A DNA stretch of 64,000 bases from JAVVVD01 sp036652795. GTDB taxonomy: Bacteria; Bacillota; Clostridia; Christensenellales; CAG-138. Both the position numbers and the translations under genes were made by a program. Shown here in pieces: positions 46,783 through 55,279 of the stretch (position 1 is the first letter of the stretch; every line of letters begins with the position of its first letter). Where the stretch lies: assembly GCA_036652795.1 (NCBI GenBank), contig JAVVVD010000005.1, positions 1-64,000 of the forward strand, in the 5' to 3' direction. The notes under the pieces are model-generated. The model was given only the letters and a program-made list of their open reading frames with translations. It was not told the origin of the DNA and made no database searches.

Positions 46783-48104
46783 GATTTTCCGATATGCTGC
46801 GGACGGCGTTCATGAACCTCTGGCGCCGCAAACTGCGCGCATTCCTTACCGTGCTCGGCATGGTTATAGGTGTTGCCAGTATAGTGGTCATGGTATCGCT
46901 TGGCCTTGGCATACAGGAAGCGACCATACAGAGCTTCGCCGGAACAGGCAGCCTTACCACAATAACGGTAAACACCTACCGTCAAACTGAGGTCCCAGGC
47001 AATGGCGGCATGATGTATGCATCCTCTACTGAGGATAAATCCATCAAGCTCAACAAAAAGAGCGTGGATGATATAAAGAAAATACCCGGCGTAACCGCGG
47101 TTATGCCTACCATCAGCATGTGGGGGGGTATGCTCAAGAGCGGCCAATATGTTACTGACCTTAGTGTACTTGGGTTGGATATGCAGGTGGCTGATCAGTT
47201 CGGCGTAAAACTTCAAGAGGGCAAGTTGCCAACCTCTACTGGTGGAAATACCATTGAGCTTGTGCTTGGTAACTCTACGCTGCAAAACTTCTATAATCCT
47301 TCAAACTATCAATCAGCCATTGACCGTGAAGGCAACCCCAAAATCAAGATGAATTCCCGTTTTCAGATGACGTTTGATCAAACTAATATCTATGGTGGCG
47401 ATGCCCACGACACAAAGGGCAATATGATAAGTCACGGTAAATTCTACAAGGTGCGCCCCACTGGCATTGTCAGCGATGAGTCCAACGATTTTTCATGGTA
47501 TATACTTATGGATATTGATGTGCTCAAAAAGCTTGCCAAGGATAATAAAGAATATCTGTACGGTATTGACACATCAAAATATACCCAAATATATGTCAAG
47601 TGTGCCGATATAGACAGCGTAAAGAGCGTGCGCACGCAGATAACCGAGCTTGGCTATGGCACAAGCAGCGTCCAGGATGCGGTGGAGATGGCGCAAAAAA
47701 GCACTGAACGCATACGCTATCTGCTTGGCGCAATAGGCGGCGTGGCCCTGCTTGTTGCAGCCATAGGCATTATGAATACAATGATGATGAGCATCTATGA
47801 GCGCACCAAGGAGATTGGGATAATCAAGGTGCTTGGCTGCCCAATGGGCAACATAGTAGGCCTGTTTTTAACCGAAGCGGCTTACATCGGCCTGTTTGGT
47901 GGCGCAATGGGGCTTGGCGTAAGCTATGGCATAAGTCTGCTGCTAAATGTGCTGCTTAAAGACTCAGGAATGATGAGCGTAATACCGCTGTATCTCGCCT
48001 TGGGCGCTGTACTATTCTCAATTGTGGTGGCAATGGTCAGCGGACTTTATCCGGCGCTGCGCGCAATGAAGCTTAGTCCGCTTAACGCAATAAGAAACGA
48101 ATAA
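46779..48104 (+). CDS. ABC transporter permease, FtsX/MacB type
   Basis: 441 residues. An N-terminal helix (AFLTVLGMVIGVASIVVMVS, about 22-41), a large extracytoplasmic MacB-type domain (about 45-310), and three C-terminal helices (IGGVALLVAAIGIMNTMMMS; GLFLTEAAYIGLFGGAMGLG; AVLFSIVVAMVSGLYPALRA). The conserved ERTKEIGIIKVLG motif joins helices two and three. Its ATG overlaps the stop of the preceding gene by four bases (ATGA). It ends in RAMKLSPLNAIRNE, the usual MacB tail. It works with the ATPase at 44331. Confidence 0.92.
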   Translation: MRFSDMLRTAFMNLWRRKLRAFLTVLGMVIGVASIVVMVSLGLGIQEATIQSFAGTGSLTTITVNTYRQTEVPGNGGMMYASSTEDKSIKLNKKSVDDIKKIPGVTAVMPTISMWGGMLKSGQYVTDLSVLGLDMQVADQFGVKLQEGKLPTSTGGNTIELVLGNSTLQNFYNPSNYQSAIDREGNPKIKMNSRFQMTFDQTNIYGGDAHDTKGNMISHGKFYKVRPTGIVSDESNDFSWYILMDIDVLKKLAKDNKEYLYGIDTSKYTQIYVKCADIDSVKSVRTQITELGYGTSSVQDAVEMAQKSTERIRYLLGAIGGVALLVAAIGIMNTMMMSIYERTKEIGIIKVLGCPMGNIVGLFLTEAAYIGLFGGAMGLGVSYGISLLLNVLLKDSGMMSVIPLYLALGAVLFSIVVAMVSGLYPALRAMKLSPLNAIRNE

Positions 48105-48115
48105 CTATAACAAAC

Positions 48116-48141
48116 AAAAACGCCCCTTTCGGGGCGTTTTT
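48116..48141. terminator. Bidirectional terminator
   Basis: AAAAACGCCCC pairs with GGGGCGTTTTT around a TTTC loop, with T-runs on both strands. It ends the exporter operon on the plus strand and the liv operon on the minus strand. Confidence 0.95.
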
Positions 48142-48162
48142 ATTTGTCGCTTATTAAAGATA

Positions 48163-48873
48163 TTAGCTGCCTAAGTAGGCTGCCTTAACGCGCGGATCGC
48201 GAGCAAGATCATGTGCTGGGCCTTCGATTGTTATACTGCCCGTTTCAAGCACGTAGGCGCGATCAGCTATTTTCAGCGCCATGTATGCGTTCTGCTCAAC
48301 TAGCAGCACGGTTTTGCCCGTATCGTGCAAGTTCTGTATTACCTTGAATATATCCTCAACGATCATTGGTGCAAGACCCATTGAAGGTTCATCCAACACC
48401 ACCAGCTCACCGCCGGTGATTATAGCACGACCCACAGCAAGCATCTGCTGCTCGCCGCCTGAAAGCGTAAGCGCGGATTGTGAAAGACGTCTCTTAAGCA
48501 CAGGGAACAGTTCATAAACGGTTTCAAAATCCTTCTTAACATTGGCGTGATCCTTGCGCAGGTTTGCAGCCATCTTAAGATTTTCATGAACTGTGAGGTT
48601 GGTAAATATCCTGCGGCCCTCCGGCACATGGGTAATGCCCAATGAAACGATCTTATGGGGCTGAGTTTTGGATATTTCCTCACCCTTGAACTTTATGCTG
48701 CCGCTCCCAACCTTTTCAAGGCCAGTAATCGCGCGCAGCGTAGTGGACTTTCCTGCGCCGTTGGAACCGATAAGCGTTACGATTTCGCCTTCATCCACAT
48801 AGAAGCTTATACCGTCCACGGCCTTTATAGCACCGTAGCTTACATGCAGATCATTAACTTCAAGCATCCTCAT
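48163..48873 (-). CDS. livF: Branched-chain amino acid type ABC importer ATPase LivF
   Basis: About 236 residues. Walker A GSNGAGKSTTLRAITG, signature LSGGEQQMLAVGRAI and Walker B LVVLDEPSMGLAP place it in the LivF group, ending in ARDPRVKAAYLGS. The ATG at 48873 has GGAGGTG nine bases upstream and overlaps the end of livG by 14 bases. Last gene of livHMGF. The liv family transports branched-chain amino acids in the best studied cases, but relatives import aromatic amino acids, amides and urea, so the substrate here is open. Confidence 0.93.
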   Translation of the reverse strand: MRMLEVNDLHVSYGAIKAVDGISFYVDEGEIVTLIGSNGAGKSTTLRAITGLEKVGSGSIKFKGEEISKTQPHKIVSLGITHVPEGRRIFTNLTVHENLKMAANLRKDHANVKKDFETVYELFPVLKRRLSQSALTLSGGEQQMLAVGRAIITGGELVVLDEPSMGLAPMIVEDIFKVIQNLHDTGKTVLLVEQNAYMALKIADRAYVLETGSITIEGPAHDLARDPRVKAAYLGS

Positions 48874-49645
48874 CGACGATTCCACCTCCCAAATAGGCTT
48901 CAATGACCTTCGGATCATTTTTGACGCGCTCAGGAATTCCCTCGCTTATCGTAACGCCGAAGTCAATGACTTTAATGTATTCAGCAACAGCCATAACAAG
49001 GTTCATATGGTGCTCTATAACAAGCACTGTTTTACCCAGCTCGTCACGTACGCGTTTGATCAGGCCGATTACCTCCTCCGTCTCAGACGGATTCATGCCG
49101 GCGGCCGGCTCATCCAGCAGCAGTATCTTGGGGCCTGTCGCAAGTGCGCGCACGATTTCCAACCTGCGCTGCTCGCCATATGGCAGGTTGTTAGCGAATA
49201 CGTCCTTTTTGTCCGCCAGACCAAACATATCCAACAATACCATGGATTCATCTGTTATGCGCTTCTCCTCTTTCCAATAGCCGGGGCCGCGTATAAGCAT
49301 CTTGAAGAAGCCATAATTTGTTTTGAACGTGTGCGCCATCTTAACGTTATCCAGCACTGTAGACTGGTTAAACAGACGGATGTTCTGGAAGGTTCTCGCA
49401 AGGCCAACCTCTGTGAACTGATGAGGCTTGCAGCCTGTCATCGCCTTGCCATTTACATATACCACACCCTCAGTGGGTTGGTATATACCGGTCAGCATAT
49501 TAAATACGGTGGTTTTACCTGCGCCGTTAGGTCCAATAATTGCGCACAGATCCTTTTCATGCAGCTCAAGGTTGAAATCATCAACTGCGCGCAGACCGCC
49601 GAATTGTATGCTGATGTGATCTGCCTTTAATACAGGTTCGCTCAT
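48860..49645 (-). CDS. livG: Branched-chain amino acid type ABC importer ATPase LivG
   Basis: 261 residues. Walker A GPNGAGKTTVFNMLTG, signature LPYGEQRRLEIVRALAT, Walker B LLLDEPAAGMNP and the LivG-specific C-terminus (GIPERVKNDPKVIEAYLGGG). The ATG overlaps the TGA of livM (ATGA) and has AGGAGGTG upstream. It energises the LivH/LivM membrane pair together with LivF. Confidence 0.94.
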   Translation of the reverse strand: MSEPVLKADHISIQFGGLRAVDDFNLELHEKDLCAIIGPNGAGKTTVFNMLTGIYQPTEGVVYVNGKAMTGCKPHQFTEVGLARTFQNIRLFNQSTVLDNVKMAHTFKTNYGFFKMLIRGPGYWKEEKRITDESMVLLDMFGLADKKDVFANNLPYGEQRRLEIVRALATGPKILLLDEPAAGMNPSETEEVIGLIKRVRDELGKTVLVIEHHMNLVMAVAEYIKVIDFGVTISEGIPERVKNDPKVIEAYLGGGIVDEDA

Positions 49646-50691
49646 TGCGGCACCTCCTTAGTATCAACATCAGGCTTGGTATTGTTCTTTTTCCTCTTAA
49701 ACATATCAAACATATTGGAGAAACCAACGTTCTTTATGCCGCCAATATGCATCTTGAGGAATGCAAATTCCTTTCCGCCGAAAAGTCCCATAGGACGGAA
49801 CAGTATGATCAAAACGAGCAATCCGCCGTATATAACCAGACGCCAGCCCGCCATAAAGCGCAGAATCTCCGGAAGAGCAGTCAGTACAAGTCCGCCGAGG
49901 ATTGAACCGCTTATGCTTCCAACGCCGCCTGCATACAAGTACACAAGGAAGTCAGTGGACTTCATATAGCTGAACACATCCGGGTGTAGATAGCACAACA
50001 CATGCGCATACATGCTGCCGGCAATACCTGCAAGGAACGCAGAAAGCACGAATGCGACTACCTTATACTTTGATGTATTTATGCCTATCGTGGTTGCAGC
50101 AATTTCGTTATCACGCACCGCCATACACGCACGACCGAACTTTGAATCTATAAAGTTACGGCATATGTATATAGCCAGTATCATAAATGCAAACACCCAG
50201 AACAGGTTTGCAAGACCCGGCACGCCGTACAGACCGCGTGAAGCACCAACAAACGGTGTGATACGTATAAGTGAACGTATCAGCTCACCAAAGCCCAGCG
50301 TTACTATCGCAAGATAGTCACCTCTGAGGCGCAAGGTAGGCATTCCTATCACGAAGCCGAAGCCGGCTGCCACAAGGCCGCCTGCCATCGTACCTATCAG
50401 CAGCATTACTACCTGCATAACCGGGTTCATCGCGCCGGCGTCAAATAGTACCTTAGTAAATATGGCCGCAACATACGCGCCTATTGCCATAAAGCCGGCG
50501 TGGCCGATTGAGTTCTGTCCAGTAATGCCGTTAACAAGGTTAAGCGCAACCGTCATTATTATATTGATACCGGCAAGCATTAATATCTGGATGATATAGT
50601 TGTTCAACACACCCAGCTTATGCAGCGTATTCACTACAATAAATATCAGTGGGATGATGATAATTTCTGAATTTTTACGAAGCCATTTCAT
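49642..50691 (-). CDS. livM: ABC importer permease LivM
   Basis: About 349 residues with nine or ten hydrophobic segments. Typical LivM motifs are TGITGQNSIGHAGFMAIGAY (about 55), MPTLRLRGDYLAIVTLGFGE and the GPMG-like end ILFRPMGLFGGKEF. A soluble, Lys-rich C-terminal tail of about 30 residues follows. ATG at 50691 has GAGGTG upstream with a proper spacer; GTG at 50700 does not. Forms the membrane channel with LivH. Confidence 0.92.
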   Translation of the reverse strand: MKWLRKNSEIIIIPLIFIVVNTLHKLGVLNNYIIQILMLAGINIIMTVALNLVNGITGQNSIGHAGFMAIGAYVAAIFTKVLFDAGAMNPVMQVVMLLIGTMAGGLVAAGFGFVIGMPTLRLRGDYLAIVTLGFGELIRSLIRITPFVGASRGLYGVPGLANLFWVFAFMILAIYICRNFIDSKFGRACMAVRDNEIAATTIGINTSKYKVVAFVLSAFLAGIAGSMYAHVLCYLHPDVFSYMKSTDFLVYLYAGGVGSISGSILGGLVLTALPEILRFMAGWRLVIYGGLLVLIILFRPMGLFGGKEFAFLKMHIGGIKNVGFSNMFDMFKRKKNNTKPDVDTKEVPQ

Positions 50692-50703
50692 TCTCATCAC
50701 CTC

Positions 50704-51606
50704 TTACACTTTCTCTATCATGGGCTTGCCAAGCAGACCTTCTGGTTTAATGAGAAGGATCAGCACGAGCACGACAAACGAGAAGCCGTACGCAAGCTCA
50801 GAATACACCGAAGAGATAAGTATCTCAATAACACCCATTATGAACCCGCCAAGCATAGCGCCACGTATATCGCCTATACCTCCAACTACGGCAGCGATAA
50901 ACGCCTTGTTGCCAAGGGTAGAGCCCATCGTAACCATAAGTATTGGATAGCTGGTTGCATAGAATGCACCGCTTATAGCCGCCAGACCTGCACCGATAAA
51001 GAATGTTGCTGATATGACGGAGTTGATATTGACGCCCATCAAAGAAGAAGCATCCTTATCACACGAAACGGCGCGCATCTGCAAGCCTATCTTTGTGCGC
51101 ATAACAACAAAGTAGAGCACCAACATAACAACAACCGAGAGCACTATTATGATGATACGCATCAGGCTCAGCTGTACGTTACCGATATAATACAGCTTGT
51201 CCTCCATAAGGGTGGGGAATGTACGCGGGTTGGGTCCCACGAATGGGAGCGCGCGCAACAGGTTTTGCGTAAAGAGCGAAACACCGATTGCGGCAATCAT
51301 ACTGGATATCTTTGGGCGATTGCGCAACGGCTTATATGCCAGGCGCTCTACGCCTACACCGATACCGCCCGTGATAACTGCAGCGACCATCATAACTATC
51401 AGCGCCACAGCTGGGCCGATCATTTGATCAGCAAAGAAAATGCTGACGATGAAAAATATGACATATGATCCCATCATAAGGAAGTCACCATGCGCCATAT
51501 TGATCATACGGATTATGCCGAAAACCATAGTATACCCTATTGCCAACAGGGCATAAATGCTTCCCAGCTGCAAGCCGTATATCAGCAACTGCAAGAATTT
51601 CTCCAT
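50704..51606 (-). CDS. livH: ABC importer permease LivH
   Basis: 300 residues, about eight hydrophobic segments. Family motifs: GSIYALLAIGYTMVFGIIRM (about 15-34), INMAHGDFLMMGSY, and VVGGIGDIRGAMLGGFIMGV near the end. ATG at 51606 has AGGAGG eight bases upstream; the ATG at 51612 is too close to that site. It is first of livHMGF, 153 bases after the dehydratase gene; a TTGACA at 51749-51754 has no convincing -10 partner. Confidence 0.93.
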   Translation of the reverse strand: MEKFLQLLIYGLQLGSIYALLAIGYTMVFGIIRMINMAHGDFLMMGSYVIFFIVSIFFADQMIGPAVALIVMMVAAVITGGIGVGVERLAYKPLRNRPKISSMIAAIGVSLFTQNLLRALPFVGPNPRTFPTLMEDKLYYIGNVQLSLMRIIIIVLSVVVMLVLYFVVMRTKIGLQMRAVSCDKDASSLMGVNINSVISATFFIGAGLAAISGAFYATSYPILMVTMGSTLGNKAFIAAVVGGIGDIRGAMLGGFIMGVIEILISSVYSELAYGFSFVVLVLILLIKPEGLLGKPMIEKV

Positions 51607-51759
51607 TCTCATTTCCTCCTGCTAAAAGATTTGCTTCGGTCGGTTGTCGTACCATACCGAGTCAGAGGCTACGTATATTCCGTTGGTTATTGTTTAGTGA
51701 CAACCAGGGTTACGCCGATGTAGAGTACCATGCATAAGCGCAATAAATTGTCAAAATTA

Positions 51760-52689
51760 TTACAGATTAAACCGTTGCTTATAATCAAGCAGCAGCGGTA
51801 GATTTACACCCGCACCGCCGCAGGCGATAACAACAATATTTTTATATGGCGCTATGATATCAGGTTGATCGTAAACAACCGACATCGGCGCACCGCAGGC
51901 AAGCTCTACCAGGATACGAAAGTCCTCAATAAACTGCACCACGGCATTTGCAGCGCGCTCGTCGCTAACAAGATGCGACGTTACATTATGCGTTTTTGCA
52001 TACTCAAGCGTTTGCGCAGAAACTATTCTGCCTGCCAACGTGTTCGCAAGCGTATCGATGTGTTCAAGCTCAACGGGATGCCCCGCCTCAAGCGCTCTGC
52101 GAAACTTTGGCGCGCCTTCAACCTCAACGGCAATTATTGGCACATCGCTCCAGCCGTTTCGATCCAATCCCTGTACAATACCGTTAAACAGTCCGCCGCC
52201 GCCAAGCGCACATATAATTACGTCAGGCTTGCTGGTCTGCTCTTTAAGTTCATCCACGATTGTAGAATGCCCTTCCCACAGTAGCGGCAGATCAAATGGG
52301 TGCATGAACATTGCGTCTTTATCATTTTCGACCAGCTTCATCGCATAGTCGCGTGCATCGTCGAATACTTCGCCATGTACGATAACGTTTGCACCATCGC
52401 GGCGCAAAACCTCCGCCATGTAACCGCTGGCTGTTTGGGGTATTACGATTGTGCATTTCAATCCAAGCATAGCGGCACAGCATGTTGCAGCATGACCTGC
52501 GTTACCGCCCGAGCCACATATGATATGCTTTATACCACGCGCTTTTGCATCCTCAACCACGCGCGAAACGCCGCGTATCTTAAATGAGCCGTCAGGCTGA
52601 TAGCATTCCAGTTTAACCGATATATTCTTGCCGTACTTTTCGTTTATACGTACAAGTGGTTTTAGTGGTGTTCTGATATACAGGCTCAT
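51760..52689 (-). CDS. PLP-dependent serine/threonine dehydratase-type enzyme
   Basis: 309 residues, fold type II PLP enzyme. The Schiff-base lysine is in DGSFKIRGVSR (about residue 37), the substrate loop is SGGNAGHAATCCA, and the phosphate-binding glycine loop is ALGGGGLFNG (about 167-176). It is close in size and motifs to short L-serine/L-threonine dehydratases, and distinctly shorter than diaminopropionate ammonia-lyase YgeX (about 400 residues). It may deaminate a hydroxy or diamino acid to a 2-oxo acid. It lies 31 bases after the DSD1-type gene in one operon. Exact substrate not determinable. Confidence 0.85.
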   Translation of the reverse strand: MSLYIRTPLKPLVRINEKYGKNISVKLECYQPDGSFKIRGVSRVVEDAKARGIKHIICGSGGNAGHAATCCAAMLGLKCTIVIPQTASGYMAEVLRRDGANVIVHGEVFDDARDYAMKLVENDKDAMFMHPFDLPLLWEGHSTIVDELKEQTSKPDVIICALGGGGLFNGIVQGLDRNGWSDVPIIAVEVEGAPKFRRALEAGHPVELEHIDTLANTLAGRIVSAQTLEYAKTHNVTSHLVSDERAANAVVQFIEDFRILVELACGAPMSVVYDQPDIIAPYKNIVVIACGGAGVNLPLLLDYKQRFNL

Positions 52690-52720
52690 TGGTTTATCCT
52701 CTCAAGCTTGACGTAAACAA

Positions 52721-53815
52721 TCAATAATTTGCACCCCGTGCCGCTATATCAAGCGTTTTTACAGATCCATCTGTTTTTATTAAGCAGGCGTTGTCATACA
52801 GGTTTACCGTTGGGCATATATGGTTAGGTACTATTGAAAGTCTATCCCCAACACATATCCCATCCGACTTATCCGCATTGCGCAGCATACCATGCTCCTC
52901 CGTCATTGCGAACAACGTGATGTTATCATGCAAAAGCACCTTGCCATAACCATTTAACATTAGCGGCGGTTGATCCGGCTGGCAATCCGCGGATATTGAT
53001 TTGTTGCCTGCGTCAACGATTATAAGATCACCCTTCACGCTAACAACCGTAACATCCACATGTGCTGCAAGCATCGTTTCGTCGCAAGCGCCTTTCGCTA
53101 GCTGCATCATGTCATATAGTATGTATGTTCCGGGTCTGACCTCGGTAACACCCGGCACACGTGCGCAGAACTCCGCTGTGGCTGTGGATCCAACGCTGAC
53201 ATCCTTTATATCGATGCCCGCCCCTCGCATTAGCTGCGCAAGCTGCACCATTGCATTCCCTTCATCAATACCACACCTTTTGCAATCCGTGTCTGGTTTG
53301 CCTTGATACATAAGGTTACGGTATGTGAATATCCCCGTCAGTTTGATGCCCTGTAGCGCCGATATACGCTGCGCAAGTTCCACTGCATCCTCAAAATATG
53401 CGCCTGATCTTCCCATGCCTGAATCCAGCTCCAGCCGCATTTCAAGCTTGATGCCCGCGGCTTCCGCCGCCATTGATAGTGCCGCTGCCGGCTCATATGC
53501 ATCCGCTGCAACTATGAAGCGTATGCGCTTGGCCAGCTGAATCGCCCGCGCGATTTTATCCGCCCCTACCAGCGGGTATGCCATGAATATATCCTCAATG
53601 CCGGCATTCGCCATTATCTCTGCTTCATGCAGCTTTGCAATCGTAATCCCCGTGGCGCCTTTTTGAAGCTGTAATTTGGCAAGCTCCGGACATTTGTGTG
53701 TTTTAATATGCGGCCTTAGGCCGCATTTGTACGTATTGCAGGCTTGTGCCATGCGCTCAAGATTGTGCAGCATAACAGCTTCATCTATCACAAGGCACGG
53801 CGTAGTTGGAAGCAT
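52721..53815 (-). CDS. D-serine dehydratase / D-threonine aldolase-type PLP enzyme
   Basis: 364 residues, alanine-racemase-like fold type III. The PLP lysine is in LRPHIKTHKCPELAKLQ (about 37-53). Near the C-terminus PNHICPTVNLYD supplies the metal site: the His-x-Cys pair matches the zinc site of eukaryote-type D-serine dehydratase, whereas D-threonine aldolases usually have His-x-Asp. So D-serine (or D-beta-hydroxy amino acid) dehydration is the better guess. ATG at 53815 has AGGGGG five bases upstream; a GTG at 53839 overlaps the previous gene. Acts in the cytoplasm. Ten bases after the racemase gene. Confidence 0.85.
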   Translation of the reverse strand: MLPTTPCLVIDEAVMLHNLERMAQACNTYKCGLRPHIKTHKCPELAKLQLQKGATGITIAKLHEAEIMANAGIEDIFMAYPLVGADKIARAIQLAKRIRFIVAADAYEPAAALSMAAEAAGIKLEMRLELDSGMGRSGAYFEDAVELAQRISALQGIKLTGIFTYRNLMYQGKPDTDCKRCGIDEGNAMVQLAQLMRGAGIDIKDVSVGSTATAEFCARVPGVTEVRPGTYILYDMMQLAKGACDETMLAAHVDVTVVSVKGDLIIVDAGNKSISADCQPDQPPLMLNGYGKVLLHDNITLFAMTEEHGMLRNADKSDGICVGDRLSIVPNHICPTVNLYDNACLIKTDGSVKTLDIAARGANY

Positions 53816-53825
53816 TGCAGCCCCC

Positions 53826-54500
53826 TTACTCGCGTCCACTGTATCTTCTGATCTTGCTGGTGGAATAACCCGCTTTTACCAATCCTTCAGCTATGATCAG
53901 CGCACATGTCACACCGTCAAGCACAGGTACATCGATTACTTTTCTGAGCGCATCCTCAACACCTATAAGTCCGGCGCATCCTAGCACGATCACTTCGGCA
54001 AGGTCTTCTTCAACAGCGGCTATAGCAGCGCTAACGTAGGGTCCTTCTGGTGAATTATCAGTGCAATCCTCTTTGGGGCCGCGCACTGAAGCAAGGCTGC
54101 CTGTAAGGCCATATTTTTGGATTATCGCCTGCTTATTTGGGATGGAATGCTTTCCTGCCGAAACAACGGAAAATGAGTGACCCAGCATACTGGCTATCTT
54201 CATCGATGATTCGCCTATGCCAACAACGGGCTTATCGGTGACCTCTTTAAGCAGATCAAGGTTAGGATCGCAGTGGCAAGCAATGATAAATGCATCGTAT
54301 TTATCTTCGTTTTCCTTTACCAGCTTTATCATGCCCGGCGCCGCAACTGCCGCGTCAACATAAAAATCGATATACTCCGGTGCGCCTGGTGTGGAAAGCG
54401 TGTCAACCTCAAATTCGCCGTTTGCGTAGGCGAGTGCATTTTTCTGGATTCCAACAGCCATATCGTCACTGCTGTTTGGATTGATAATGAGTATACGCAT
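53826..54500 (-). CDS. Asp/Glu/hydantoin racemase family protein
   Basis: 224 residues. Opens MRILIINPNSSDDMAVGI, and has the two catalytic cysteine regions ACHCDPNLD (about 77) and LGCAGLIGVED (about 172). Family members racemise aspartate, glutamate, hydantoins or allantoin without a cofactor. ATG at 54500 has TGGAGG upstream; a longer frame to 54548 has none. It is followed by the D-serine dehydratase type gene after ten bases, which suggests racemisation coupled to a stereospecific lyase. A paralogue lies at 62570-63286. Confidence 0.85.
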   Translation of the reverse strand: MRILIINPNSSDDMAVGIQKNALAYANGEFEVDTLSTPGAPEYIDFYVDAAVAAPGMIKLVKENEDKYDAFIIACHCDPNLDLLKEVTDKPVVGIGESSMKIASMLGHSFSVVSAGKHSIPNKQAIIQKYGLTGSLASVRGPKEDCTDNSPEGPYVSAAIAAVEEDLAEVIVLGCAGLIGVEDALRKVIDVPVLDGVTCALIIAEGLVKAGYSTSKIRRYSGRE

Positions 54501-54587
54501 TGAATAACCTCCAAGATGTATATTTCTTATTCTTATTATACATGTCATTTAGGATAAAGCGCTATGATAAATAATTGGTATTATGCC

Positions 54588-55043
54588 TTAGCAATCAATC
54601 ACATACGGATCGATACGTGTTTCAGAATCCACCTTATGCAATATCAGCTCCATCGGATAGCCTAGCAATTCGCCAAAGCGTATGGATATATCGCGGCGCA
54701 CCTTACCGGTGTATTCACCGTTTGCCACAAGTTCTTTTACGCGTTTGTCCATCGCATAATACTCTTCGATAACGGCGTCAGCTGCATAATACAATATTGA
54801 GCGCTTGCCTTTTGTGAATTCAGCACTCTGTATATCAGTAATCATCAATGAATCCACTGTTACACATTTCGTGTGGTAGCCGTTGCTTATTTCTTCCGAG
54901 GCTGCAACCAATACGTCAAGATCCTCAGGAGAAATCGGTGGGCTGATGGCAAGTGGCTTTACGCCGCAGGATACCATTTCAACAAAGCAGTTTATCATGC
55001 CTATCTCCAACGATATTCTATCAACCTTATATGTAAAATCCAT
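54588..55043 (-). CDS. Small cytoplasmic protein, unrecognised
   Basis: 151 residues, start MDFTYKVDRISLEIGMINCF. No signal peptide or membrane segment. Features: two cysteines in INCFVEMVSCGVKPLAISPP (about 17-36), an acidic helix near 40-55, and a repeated aromatic pattern (ILYYAADAVIEEYYAMDKRV). I do not recognise the family. ATG at 55043 has GAGGAG upstream. It stands between livK and the racemase gene on the same strand, so it probably belongs to the amino-acid or ureido catabolic operon; function unknown. Confidence 0.65.
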   Translation of the reverse strand: MDFTYKVDRISLEIGMINCFVEMVSCGVKPLAISPPISPEDLDVLVAASEEISNGYHTKCVTVDSLMITDIQSAEFTKGKRSILYYAADAVIEEYYAMDKRVKELVANGEYTGKVRRDISIRFGELLGYPMELILHKVDSETRIDPYVIDC

Positions 55044-55223
55044 CTTATTCTCCTCATCCGAATATAAATAGCAGCCGCAGGCCATTACCTATTAATATAA
55101 AATGGCAAACCCGCGCCTGCGTTAAGCTTTCCTTCAATACTCAAGGAACATTGCACACATCTGCAGGTCGGCCAGAATTTTCAAAATCAAATCAATTATG
55201 CAGTATGAGCGTTATAATTTATT

Positions 55224-55257
55224 TTGGCCCGGCATGGTTTCGAGCATGCCGGACCAA
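55224..55257 (-). other. Hairpin in the livK 3' region
   Basis: TTGGCCCGGCATG and CATGCCGGACCAA form a 13-bp stem with one mismatch and an eight-base loop. No T-run follows on either strand. Placed between livK and the next gene of the unit, it may stabilise livK mRNA or partly end transcription, a common device for high binding-protein levels. Confidence 0.6.
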
Positions 55258-55279
55258 ATTGCTGTTTATTACCGTTATA

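Noticed and set aside
51760..52689. YgeX diaminopropionate ammonia-lyase
   Set aside because: The protein is about 90 residues shorter than YgeX and its motifs fit short serine/threonine dehydratases better. A role replacing YgeX is only a hypothesis.
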